Assembly: GCA_900608495.1 (NCBI GenBank)
Contig: UWYT01000278.1
Span: 1-64,000 of the forward strand
Source: Olavius algarvensis spirochete endosymbiont
GTDB lineage: Bacteria; Spirochaetota; Spirochaetia; DSM-2461
Direction: 5' to 3'
Length of the DNA: 64,000 nucleotides
The stretch's first letter is position 1, and every line of letters starts with the position of its first letter. The notes below the pieces were generated by a model. The model was not told the origin of the DNA. It saw nothing but the letters and a program-made list of their open reading frames with translations, and ran no database searches. Positions 34,933 to 43,337 of this stretch are shown piece after piece. A program made the translations under genes and the position numbers.

Positions 34933-36588
34933 CTACTTATTTCCAGCCGCCCGAACACTACTCCTAACCCCCTCAATATAGTCGAGTAGAACACGCGCTC
35001 GATTAACTACCCGAACCAGAAATGATTCATTTTCTTTCGACAAAGGATCTGTATCGGGAAAATCCACATATACTTCATCCATCTTTTCAATAACACTGAT
35101 TAGCTTGGATTTCTCTTTCGTATCTTTCGCATATACCTCCCAGGAATCGATAATTTCTTGCAATCCGTTCAATTGAGCATCAATAAACCTCGCTGTTTCA
35201 GCCCTCCAGTTCGGAGCCTCTCCGTTCCGGGTTATTCCCTTCTGATTTTCCAATAGAATAGTCTCGGCATCCTCCAGCAACGGCAAATTCAAATCCGTTC
35301 CCGAAGTTGGAAGAACATAGAGGCGTCCAGTTTCGGAGAAGCGTCTGCGTAGAAGCGCTGCATATCCATTTAGAACAGAATCCGTATCTTGTTTTTGGTT
35401 TCGAGTCCTAAGCATTAATGTTTCCCAGCCAGGATGCGGGTTTAGACGATTCAGATGCAACATCTGCCATCGGTGATACGCGGTGCCCCTCGCATGAGTT
35501 TTTCCATGCGAGTATCCAAAATCCAATCCTGCAAGCAATACCGAACCTTTCCATCGCGCAAGAGCTATTTCTATGGCAACCAAACCCACAGACCCCAAAG
35601 GATCGAGGGTGAAATCTCTCACTCCGCAAGCCTCGAGTTTCCTAAGAAATTCCAGTTCGGCAAACGTGGAAGAATATAAGTAACAGGGGCCTCCGATATG
35701 AGTTAGAGACGGGGGATAGGAACTCAAATCCGCTACGATGGCAATCCCACTTCCCTCGGTATCATGAAAATCCAGCAAATTCCAGGGTTGAGTTTCTAGA
35801 ACCACCGCTGCGTCGGGTTTGATACCGTAGGTTAGCAATGCTGAAACAGCGGTATCGGCGGCCATAACCCAAAGTCTTTTCCTATATTTCCGAATGAACG
35901 GCAGGGCTTCCTCGAGTGATGGACCGGCCCCCACAATAACAGGCACCCTGTCGATAATAAGGTTATTAACGCTCTGAATATCTAACAAGCCATATGCGAG
36001 CTCACAAAGATTGGCATAAACATGTCTTATCCACTGCCTCCCCAGTCTTAAAAGAGTGTTTCGATTACGCCAATAATTTATTAGAGCGTCGATGAGGAAG
36101 GTGATTAGTTCATCGTAAAGCTTTGGATTCAATGAAGAACCGGCACCCAAATCCACCCTTCTAACCCTTCTGTAATTCCAAGGTCCAATGGAATTGAAGA
36201 CTTCGTTTAAGGCAGCGAAGTCCGAAAGTCGAACATGAATCGCGCGATCATTCTTTTCCGCATAAGGAGCGCAAAGATTCATTAGCGACTCGAACACCTC
36301 GATGGCGAGGATAAAGGAATCGTTTGGAATTCGCTTGGCAAGAGTATTCAAGCCATACCCAAGTAAAGGTGAAGGGACCACATAAATGCAGCGGTTTTCG
36401 ATTGGCGCCAGTTCTGCCGCACGCTTCGGCCGCAACATTGGTTCGTATTTCGAGTAGAGATATCTATTTTCGAAGAAAACAGTCAAACCTCTACCCGTAT
36501 TCTCCAAGCGGGGGTTGGTGGTCGGCGAAGCGATATTGGGTGAAAGTGGTGTTGTGTGTTGGCTAAATTGTCGAAACCTCGTCATCAC
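34933..36588 (-). CDS. DUF115/motility-accessory-factor-like protein
   Basis: A 551-residue protein with the DUF115 (MptE-like, Maf) domain at about residues 190-400: VPVIVGAGPSLEEALPFI, VMAADTAVSALLTYGIKPDAAV and a VLLAGLDFGYSHGKTHARGT segment are recognisable. Maf proteins transfer nonulosonic acids such as pseudaminic or legionaminic acid to flagellin in other bacteria; the family also contains other enzymes. In spirochaetes several DUF115 copies are common. Its start overlaps the stop of the upstream SurA-like gene (36585-36588), so the two are translationally coupled. The acceptor here is unknown. Confidence 0.8.
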   Translation of the reverse strand: MMTRFRQFSQHTTPLSPNIASPTTNPRLENTGRGLTVFFENRYLYSKYEPMLRPKRAAELAPIENRCIYVVPSPLLGYGLNTLAKRIPNDSFILAIEVFESLMNLCAPYAEKNDRAIHVRLSDFAALNEVFNSIGPWNYRRVRRVDLGAGSSLNPKLYDELITFLIDALINYWRNRNTLLRLGRQWIRHVYANLCELAYGLLDIQSVNNLIIDRVPVIVGAGPSLEEALPFIRKYRKRLWVMAADTAVSALLTYGIKPDAAVVLETQPWNLLDFHDTEGSGIAIVADLSSYPPSLTHIGGPCYLYSSTFAELEFLRKLEACGVRDFTLDPLGSVGLVAIEIALARWKGSVLLAGLDFGYSHGKTHARGTAYHRWQMLHLNRLNPHPGWETLMLRTRNQKQDTDSVLNGYAALLRRRFSETGRLYVLPTSGTDLNLPLLEDAETILLENQKGITRNGEAPNWRAETARFIDAQLNGLQEIIDSWEVYAKDTKEKSKLISVIEKMDEVYVDFPDTDPLSKENESFLVRVVNRARVLLDYIEGVRSSVRAAGNK

Positions 36589-38084
36589 TGCTCTGGGAAG
36601 ATTTGTTTGTAAGCGCTGCTAAATCGATCGTCGAAGAGTTTTGATTCATCTAAAATGGCGGTGCTGAACTCGTTCTGCCTCGATCGTGCGATTTCGGATT
36701 TAACTCTCTCTTCCCAGAAGTCATCTTTTTCCTTGCTATTTAAAGATGTCAGGGCAAATATACCCACCGCATTGTTCAGCACAACTGGTTGGGATATAGC
36801 CCCCACTTTGGTTAATCCCACGATACTCTTCCAAAATTCATCAGATGAAGCCGTACCGTTCAAGGCCGCATCATCAGAGTCCTCGGGGCTTCCGCCAAGC
36901 AATGAATCTGCGGCATAATTAATGGGGAACGAATGAGATTTCTTAACTTCAAATCCTTCCTCTAGCATGGTGGATAGAAAAGAGTTGGCGTTGTTTGCAT
37001 TGGCTCGCAACTCACTTGCCTTTTCCAGAATCGCATCTTCTACAATGCCCAGCTCATTTTCCATCATGTATGTTCGGATATCCTGGCCTCGCCCAGTAAG
37101 ACTCAATGGAGATACTGAGCCATCCGCACGAAAGATAATCCAGCCGTATTCACTCTCAAAGGGTCCGGCAATTTCCCCTTCTTCCAACTTGTAAACACTC
37201 TCGGCGTTTTCTCTGCCGATTAATTCGTCGATAAGGTAGAAGTCTGTTTCGCCTATACTGCCACCTTCCTCCGCATAGGAATCCTGAGAAATTTCTCGGG
37301 CAAGAAGAGCGAAGGATTCGGGTGTTTTTTCCTTTTCTCCATATCTATCTATCAATCTCTTTGCTTCCTCCTCGCTCTCCACTGTTATTCGACTGAGCGG
37401 AAGTGTTGTGAAGAGGTAAGAATTCTCTTGTCCATATTTGATTACTTCCTGTTCTGGAAAATCGCTGAAGGGTATAATCACATAATCATAGCTGTTCTCT
37501 TGGGTGGCCATATCCCAGAGGAAGTTCAGCTGGGCTTTTGAATGATATTGTGAATCGAGAATATCTCCCGCCCAAATGGACATACTAAGCTGATCTCTTG
37601 CAAGTTCCCTATCGTTGTCTTTTACTTCGGATGATACGGAGCGATAGCGTCTTTCGTCAAATTTACCATCAGTTTGATAGCGGCTATGTTCTATTATTCG
37701 CCGGTCGACCGCTCTGGAGGAGGGTTGATAACCACTCTGATCAAGGTAGTACTCGATTGCGGTGAGATAAACGGCGGAATGATAGGCTTCCCGCCACGCC
37801 AGGCGACGCACGAAAGAGTAGATTTGGTTATCCTGGCTTAAATCACTATAGTTACTCAATGAATGTCCGACGGCGTTGCCAAAGGAGTTGTTGTACGTAT
37901 ACACAATGTCCTTATTGCCGTAAGAACCGAATACGATTTCATTTGAGGTATTTGAGCCACGCGAAAACACCGATGTGAATACCAGTCCGATCAAAGCGAA
38001 TCCTACAATCACGAGACCAATTATTTTGAATGCAAGGTTTCGCTGGGGTTGGGTTTTTATGCTGCCTCTTCTTTGGGGTGACAT
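36585..38084 (-). CDS. SurA/PpiD-like periplasmic chaperone with parvulin domain
   Basis: A 499-residue protein with an N-terminal membrane anchor (about residues 18-40), a SurA-N-like helical domain (residues about 50-210) and a PpiC-type rotamase domain (about 225-340, with FALLAREISQDSYAEEGGSIGE and the GPFESEYGWIIFRADG end). It would help fold outer-membrane or periplasmic proteins. The C-terminal 150 residues are family-specific. The ATG follows TTGACC-17-TAGCTT by seven bases, implying a leaderless message. The parvulin fold is clear; assigning it as PpiD or SurA is not. Confidence 0.82.
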   Translation of the reverse strand: MSPQRRGSIKTQPQRNLAFKIIGLVIVGFALIGLVFTSVFSRGSNTSNEIVFGSYGNKDIVYTYNNSFGNAVGHSLSNYSDLSQDNQIYSFVRRLAWREAYHSAVYLTAIEYYLDQSGYQPSSRAVDRRIIEHSRYQTDGKFDERRYRSVSSEVKDNDRELARDQLSMSIWAGDILDSQYHSKAQLNFLWDMATQENSYDYVIIPFSDFPEQEVIKYGQENSYLFTTLPLSRITVESEEEAKRLIDRYGEKEKTPESFALLAREISQDSYAEEGGSIGETDFYLIDELIGRENAESVYKLEEGEIAGPFESEYGWIIFRADGSVSPLSLTGRGQDIRTYMMENELGIVEDAILEKASELRANANNANSFLSTMLEEGFEVKKSHSFPINYAADSLLGGSPEDSDDAALNGTASSDEFWKSIVGLTKVGAISQPVVLNNAVGIFALTSLNSKEKDDFWEERVKSEIARSRQNEFSTAILDESKLFDDRFSSAYKQIFPEQ

Positions 38085-38091
38085 GAATCAA

Positions 38092-38120
38092 AAGCTATCA
38101 TGGCCGTTCGGATTGGTCAA
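38092..38120 (-). promoter_or_regulatory. Promoter giving a nearly leaderless SurA-like mRNA
   Basis: Read on the minus strand, TTGACC (38120-38115), 17 bases, TAGCTT (38097-38092). Seven bases separate the -10 box from the ATG at 38084, so the +1 coincides with or lies one base before the start codon. No ribosome binding site is present. Confidence 0.55.
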
Positions 38121-38289
38121 CGAGAGGGGGGGCTATGCTGAACTGAATGGAGCCTTCAGTCCACACGCTTTGCTTGACTGTGCCTCCTGCTTCGGATATG
38201 GTTACAAAGGTGGTGTTGCGAAGAGATTTATCATGCTGACCTGCCAAACCGAAGATTGCAGATTGAATCCCCCTCACTTCCGATAATTT

Positions 38290-38361
38290 CGGGCTGTAGC
38301 GCAGGGGAAGCGCACCTCGTTCGGGACGAGGAGGTCGTCAGTTCAAATCTGACCAGCCCGA
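38290..38361 (+). tRNA. tRNA-Pro (anticodon CGG)
   Basis: Acceptor CGGGCTG (from 38290) pairs with CAGCCCG (38354-38360), anticodon stem CCTCG/CGAGG holds TTCGGGA with anticodon CGG, and the T-arm is GTCAG/CTGAC. The discriminator is A. C1-G72 is typical for proline tRNA. No CCA is encoded. Confidence 0.94.
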
Positions 38362-38673
38362 TATTGCCGCGGTCTTTCTACCCGGAGCCAATCTAAGCTT
38401 CGATACCGCCTGAAACCTCTCGCGGGTTGGCAGGATAGGCTTGGGTAAGGCCCACAGGGCCCTGTGAATAAGATTGGCATTGCAACAACAGCGCTGACTT
38501 CCATGGGCATCGAAATACTTCCGCTTAGATTTTCGGAATCGATTGAGTTCTTCGAGTCACACAACCAGCTCAAACTCCTGGTGCATAACCGTGATGGGTG
38601 ATAGCACTAAAGTTGAGTATCTCATAATACTTGATTTCATTATTGGTTTAATTCCATCCGATTATGAAGCAGT
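38362..38673. other. Non-coding region with a perfect 14-base palindrome
   Basis: No convincing gene. CACAGGGCCCTGTG at 38453-38466 is a perfect palindrome that could be a repressor site or a short hairpin. AT-rich sequence with CATAAT and TTGATT elements follows at about 38612-38636 and may drive the LysM gene, but the boxes are poorly spaced. Confidence 0.4.
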
Positions 38674-39531
38674 ATGGGAAGAAATATGCTGCTTTTTAGC
38701 TTTTTCGTGTTGACTGTGAGTACGGTGGAAGCCGATGTCGTACATATTGTTACCAAGGGGGAAACAATTTATTCTCTTTCAAAACGCTATGGTATTAGTC
38801 CGGAGACTATAATTGAGAATAATTCGATTACCAATGTGTCTGAGATTGGGGTTGGTACAAGACTGCTGATTCCGAGCGCAGATGATTCTGTATCCGGCGA
38901 TGAGAAAGATGACTTTTATGAAGTGAAACAGGGAGATACTTATTATAGTATTTCGAGAAAACTGGGACTCAGTTTGGAGCAATTGCTGGCTCTCAATGGG
39001 CGAGATGAGAATCGCCTACTTCGCGTTGGTGAGGTACTTATTGTTGACGCTTCCCGGGTAATTTCTAAAGAGCAAATGCCTGGCAATTCGGGAAGGGCAG
39101 CAAAATCGCGTGAAGAGGAGAAGTCCTCGGTGCACCAGGGAGCTGGGAATGTCGCCCAGGAGCTGGCGAAGGTACCGTGGTGGCCGGTAAATGGAAGGAA
39201 GAAAATTCTAAATGGCAAGCTTGTTGGGGTGAGTATAGAAACGGAGCCTCTAAGCTATGTTTATGCGGTTGCCGGGGGGAATGTAGTTTGGACGGGCCCC
39301 TATCGAGGTTTTGGATATGTTGTCTTGGTTGATTCAAAGGGGTATATTTATCTGTATGGGGGGAATGAAGATTTGTTTGTAAATGTTGGCCAGACAGTTG
39401 AGGTTGGTAGTCGGATAGGTAGACTGGGGATGTCTGCCTCTAACGGAGTTTCGTATGGAAGGCCGGAGATGATTTTTGCGGTGTTTAGAGATGGAGTCCC
39501 GGTACCTCCCAGCAATGCGCCGCGTGGTTGA
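38674..39531 (+). CDS. LysM protein with degenerate LytM (M23) domain
   Basis: A 285-residue exported protein: signal peptide (about 1-20), two LysM peptidoglycan-binding domains (about 24-67, VTKGETIYSLSKRYGIS; about 80-127, VKQGDTYYSISRKLGLS) and an M23-type fold (about 165-280). The zinc ligands are missing: the HxxxD and HxH motifs are replaced (YLYGGN in place of Y.H, and RPEMIFAV in place of HLHFE). It is therefore probably a non-catalytic factor that regulates amidases, like EnvC or NlpD. Nine bases separate it from the sigma gene downstream. Confidence 0.85.
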   Translation: MGRNMLLFSFFVLTVSTVEADVVHIVTKGETIYSLSKRYGISPETIIENNSITNVSEIGVGTRLLIPSADDSVSGDEKDDFYEVKQGDTYYSISRKLGLSLEQLLALNGRDENRLLRVGEVLIVDASRVISKEQMPGNSGRAAKSREEEKSSVHQGAGNVAQELAKVPWWPVNGRKKILNGKLVGVSIETEPLSYVYAVAGGNVVWTGPYRGFGYVVLVDSKGYIYLYGGNEDLFVNVGQTVEVGSRIGRLGMSASNGVSYGRPEMIFAVFRDGVPVPPSNAPRG

Positions 39532-39540
39532 TGTTAGGCA

Positions 39541-40506
39541 ATGGGGAAGCTAAATACTGCTTTTTCGGATTTCTCGGGCTCGGCTGATACCGGGGAGGAA
39601 TTTAATCCACTCGCACATTATTTGAAGCAGATTTCTAGATTTCCACTTCTTACTGTAGACGAGGAGAGAGTTATCGGTGAGCGGATAGCCGAGTATAAAT
39701 CTCAGATTGCCAGGATGAACCGTAATATGGGTGGAGTTGTCGGGGAGGAGTATTCCAGGAAGAAATCGAATACTATCCAACTTCTTAATGAACAGAAAAA
39801 TTTGATGATTCAGTCAAACCTTCGGCTAGTTGTCTCGATTGCAAAGAAGTATCAGAACAAAGGTCTGAGTTTTTCAGATCTTATCGATGAGGGGAATATC
39901 GGTTTGATTGAGGCCGTTGAACGTTTTGATTACACTCGTGGTTTCAGGTTTTCAACTTATGGAACATGGTGGATTAAACAGGCGATTATCAAGGCTTTGG
40001 CTGATAAGGCAAGGGTTATTAGAATTCCTGTTCATATGCTGAATATAATAAGAAGAACTTTGACGGCCTCCAGATATCTGGCACAGGATTTGGGGCATGA
40101 GCCGACTGATGTTGAATTGGCGAATTATATGAGCGTATCTGTTAGGCAGATTAAAAGGATTGTTCAGATATCTCAGGATACAACCAGCTTGGATTCAACC
40201 GTGGATGAAGAGGATAACACGAGACTCGAGGAACTGATTAGTGATGAAAGTACAGTCGCGCCCACCGAAACTGTGTTCAATTCTGATTTGCAAAGCATTC
40301 TGGAAGAAATTCTTGGAGTGATAGAGGAGAGGGAACGCCGAATTCTTCAACTGCGTTATGGTTTGACAGGGAAGAGACCGCTAAGCTTGAACGAAACCGG
40401 GAGATTAATGGGCATCACTCGGGAGAGAGTTCGACAATTGCAGAAGAAGGCGATTCTTAGGCTGAGATCGTTCCCGGCGATTCGAGAATTGAAGGATTAT
40501 CTGTAG
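39541..40506 (+). CDS. Second sigma-70 family factor, RpoD/RpoH-like group 2
   Basis: A 321-residue sigma factor with region 1.2 (NPLAHYLKQISRFPLLTVDEE), a short non-conserved insert of about 20 residues between regions 1.2 and 2.1, region 2 (QSNLRLVVSIAKKYQNKGLSFSDLIDEGNIG split over about residues 89-122, RFSTYGTWWIKQAIIKAL), region 3 (HEPTDVELANYM) and region 4 (RERRILQLRYGL, LSLNETGRLMGITRERVRQLQKKA). It lacks the large N-terminal region 1.1 of RpoD. Region 4.2 is highly conserved, so it should recognise promoters like those of RpoD. A perfect hairpin follows the stop. Confidence 0.9.
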   Translation: MGKLNTAFSDFSGSADTGEEFNPLAHYLKQISRFPLLTVDEERVIGERIAEYKSQIARMNRNMGGVVGEEYSRKKSNTIQLLNEQKNLMIQSNLRLVVSIAKKYQNKGLSFSDLIDEGNIGLIEAVERFDYTRGFRFSTYGTWWIKQAIIKALADKARVIRIPVHMLNIIRRTLTASRYLAQDLGHEPTDVELANYMSVSVRQIKRIVQISQDTTSLDSTVDEEDNTRLEELISDESTVAPTETVFNSDLQSILEEILGVIEERERRILQLRYGLTGKRPLSLNETGRLMGITRERVRQLQKKAILRLRSFPAIRELKDYL

Positions 40507-40509
40507 TCA

Positions 40510-40531
40510 AAGCTCTGATGATTCAGAGCTT
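40510..40531 (+). terminator. Perfect 9-base-pair hairpin after the sigma gene
   Basis: AAGCTCTGA (40510-40518) and TCAGAGCTT (40523-40531) form a perfect stem with loop TGAT, four bases after the stop codon. There is no T-run, so it may terminate weakly or stabilise the mRNA 3' end. Confidence 0.5.
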
Positions 40532-41064
40532 GCATTGATTTTGAGGATAAGCTGAATTATTTGCTTCGATTCTGCTTGGATTGTAACTACCGAGATTTTT
40601 TGCCCCATGAAGCTTGCGGGAATCAGAATGATTGCATCTGAATAACATCCCCAATGGGCAGCGATTTCTGCATCGCACGGGTTAACAATTCTTGAACCTG
40701 ATTTTTATGAAGAAACCATGTTCAGGAGGGTGATTGCCAGCTATGCTGGAAGCCCAGCGGGAAAGGCTTATTCTGAGATAATTGATTTATTAGATTGCGC
40801 CACTATGCGAATCCCGGCGATTACGGCATAGTTTGAGCTGTTTGCGTGAGCACTATCGATTCATTTTTCCCGGGAGGGATATTCAGGGGAAAATTGGCCT
40901 TAGGCATCATGTTCAACCCAATACTCATACACGAATAGCTATGAGGCGGAAGCATAGTGGATGTCTGGAAGCAGTTTTCACCTGAAGGCTGTGGGGCTGA
41001 AATTGGATAGGAGGCATCTTTAGATTTGATGAGCTGACTTATAAGCGATGAATGGAGATGATAG
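40532..41064. other. 533-base stretch with no recognised gene
   Basis: Short open frames of up to about 45 codons occur on the plus strand (for example about 40720-40830) but have no ribosome binding site or family match. I found no tmRNA, RNase P or SRP RNA signature. It could contain a small RNA or a decayed gene. The pgm ribosome binding site lies at its end. Confidence 0.4.
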
Positions 41065-42819
41065 ATGACAAGGCAAGAAATAAGGGAAAAGGCTGTTTCC
41101 TACATTGAACGAGAAAAAAGTGAATTGTTTAGAGAGGAGATTAGGAAACTTCTCGAGAATGAGGACTGGGATGAACTTGAAGAGAAGTTTTGGCGGGGCT
41201 TGGATTTCGGAACCGGAGGCCTGCGAGGGATAATTGGCGGCGGTACAAACCGCATCAATCCGGCATCTATCGGCAAAGCTTCCCTGGGATTGGCGAATTA
41301 CATCCTATCCTGTTTTCCGGAATCCGAACGAAGCGTGGTTATCGCATATGACAGCCGTCATTACTCGGATGAATTTGCCTTGGAGGCGGCCAGGGTTATG
41401 GCGGCAAAGAGCATTAGGACTTACTTATTCAGTTCGCTTCGGCCAACACCTGTTCTTTCGTTTGCCGTTAGAACTAAGAATGCATGCGCGGGGGTTATGA
41501 TTACTGCGAGCCATAACCCGGCTGCCTATAATGGCTACAAGGTTTTTTGGTCGGACGGAGCCCAGATTGTTTCGCCGCACGATAAGGGTATTATTGAAGA
41601 GGTAGGAAAGATTACTGGCTCTGTGGACGTCATGGATTTGGAAGAAGCCTTGGAAAGCGGACTCATAACGATGATCGACAAGGAAATTGACGATGAGTAT
41701 ACGAGGCTTGTTGTAAGTCAATCCCTGAAACCTGAGCTTATGAAGAAGCATGGAAGCGAACTCAAAGTGGTTTATACTCCGCTTCACGGTGCCGGACTCA
41801 TCCCTGTGACAATGGTGTTGAGTAAACTTGGAATCAGCGTGTACACCGTTCAGGAGCAAGCAGAACCTAATGGCGACTTTCCGACAGTAGAATTCCCCAA
41901 TCCCGAAGTGGCACCGGCACTTGAGATGGCAATAGAACTGGCTGAGAAAGAAGATGCGGATTTAGTGATGGCTACCGATCCTGACGTGGATCGACTGGGA
42001 ATCGCTGTGCCTGAAGAAGGAGAATGGATTCTGATAAGCGGGAATCAACTAGGCGCTATGCTGACGGATTATATTTTCAGAACTCGAAAGGAACAGGGTA
42101 GCTTGCCGACAAATCCGGCATTTGTCAACACAATTGTAACTTCGACTTTGCAAAACAAAGTTGCCGAGTTTTACGGGGCAACAAGTTTCAGGGTGCTAAC
42201 TGGTTTTAAGTACATCTGCGAAAAAATTCGGCAGTTCGAAGCTGAAAACAGTTACAGCTATGTTTTTGGCGGTGAAGAAAGCTATGGATACTTGGTGGGT
42301 ACCTCCGTGCGTGACAAAGATGCAGTTTCGGCCGCTGCTATGACGGCGGAAATGACGCTTTGGAATCGAGTTAAGGGGAAATCGCTGATTGAGTATTTAA
42401 GGGAGTTATGGAGTCGATTCGGGTACTGGAAGGAAATTTTGATTAGTCGAGATTTCGAAGGACAGAGGGGTCAGGAAACGATGAATGCCTTGATGAACAG
42501 TTTGCGTAATGAACCACCGGGCAGTATTGGATCAATTGAAGTAACCATGATGCGAGATTTTCGGGATGGAACTACTCTGAACATTGCCAGGGGCTTTCGC
42601 GAAAAGAACATCGCATTGCCATCTTCGGATGTTATACAGTTTGAGCTAAAAGGTGGCGGTTTGGTGACTGCCCGGCCCTCAGGGACCGAACCGAAGATAA
42701 AATTCTATGCATCCCTGTGCTCGGAGAACGGTGTCGAGTCTGAGCAGGCTGAGTTTGAGGGTGTGTTCGATGAAATTAGGAGCTGGATTGACGAAAGGAT
42801 AGTGGCTCTGGACGGTTAG
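41065..42819 (+). CDS. Phosphoglucomutase/phosphomannomutase family enzyme
   Basis: A 584-residue alpha-D-phosphohexomutase that moves phosphate between C1 and C6 of glucose or a related sugar. It begins with an N-terminal domain carrying FGTGGLRG, then the phosphoserine loop TASHNP (ITASHNPAAYNGYK), the metal loop DPDVDRLG, the sugar loop GGEESYGY and the phosphate-binding RPSGTEPKIKFY. Length and the FGTAGLR-type motif place it with the PgcA-like long enzymes. GGAGATGA precedes the ATG. It overlaps nothing; rnhA follows after two bases. Confidence 0.93.
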   Translation: MTRQEIREKAVSYIEREKSELFREEIRKLLENEDWDELEEKFWRGLDFGTGGLRGIIGGGTNRINPASIGKASLGLANYILSCFPESERSVVIAYDSRHYSDEFALEAARVMAAKSIRTYLFSSLRPTPVLSFAVRTKNACAGVMITASHNPAAYNGYKVFWSDGAQIVSPHDKGIIEEVGKITGSVDVMDLEEALESGLITMIDKEIDDEYTRLVVSQSLKPELMKKHGSELKVVYTPLHGAGLIPVTMVLSKLGISVYTVQEQAEPNGDFPTVEFPNPEVAPALEMAIELAEKEDADLVMATDPDVDRLGIAVPEEGEWILISGNQLGAMLTDYIFRTRKEQGSLPTNPAFVNTIVTSTLQNKVAEFYGATSFRVLTGFKYICEKIRQFEAENSYSYVFGGEESYGYLVGTSVRDKDAVSAAAMTAEMTLWNRVKGKSLIEYLRELWSRFGYWKEILISRDFEGQRGQETMNALMNSLRNEPPGSIGSIEVTMMRDFRDGTTLNIARGFREKNIALPSSDVIQFELKGGGLVTARPSGTEPKIKFYASLCSENGVESEQAEFEGVFDEIRSWIDERIVALDG

Positions 42820-42821
42820 TT

Positions 42822-43289
42822 ATGACCCTTTTTGAAGCTGAGCTCAAAATTTATACGGATGGCGGTTGTACGGGGAATCCGGGACCGGGTGGATGGGCGG
42901 CAATAATTATCGCGTCGAATCATGAAACCTGTGAGATATCCGGCGCTGAGATTTCGACAACGAACAATCGTATGGAATTAACGGCGGTAATAAATGCGCT
43001 GGAAACGGTAAGGCGGAAGTTTCCTTGCGAGAATTCTATCGAGGTGATTACCGATTCCAAATATGTTCAGAAAGGCGTTAGTGAATGGATGAGCAGGTGG
43101 ATTGCCAGACGATGGAGAACTGCTTCCGGCAAACCAGTGAAAAATCAGGATCTCTGGATGAAGCTAATGAAAACCAATAGAGAGTTGATGATTGATTGGA
43201 AATGGGTTAGGGGCCATGCGGGGAATATGTGGAACGAGCGCTGCGATGAACTTGCTGCAAGAGCGCGCGCACAGCTATACCCAAACTGA
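42822..43289 (+). CDS. rnhA: Ribonuclease HI
   Basis: A 155-residue endonuclease that removes RNA from RNA-DNA hybrids. The catalytic residues are visible: Asp in IYTDGGCTGNPGPGGWA, Glu in NNRMELTAV, Asp in VITDSKYVQ, and Asp in NERCDELA, with the His of RGHAGN. A basic WISRWIARRWRTASGKPV-like handle region is present. It follows the mutase after two bases, so it is cotranscribed. Confidence 0.95.
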   Translation: MTLFEAELKIYTDGGCTGNPGPGGWAAIIIASNHETCEISGAEISTTNNRMELTAVINALETVRRKFPCENSIEVITDSKYVQKGVSEWMSRWIARRWRTASGKPVKNQDLWMKLMKTNRELMIDWKWVRGHAGNMWNERCDELAARARAQLYPN

Positions 43290-43337
43290 ACTCAAGCGAG
43301 TTACGATTTCATACCGTTATAGTGACTCGGGGAAATA

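Noticed and set aside
36324-38286. Plus-strand frames antisense to the DUF115 and SurA-like genes
   Set aside because: They lie opposite long coding frames with clear domains and show no own signals.
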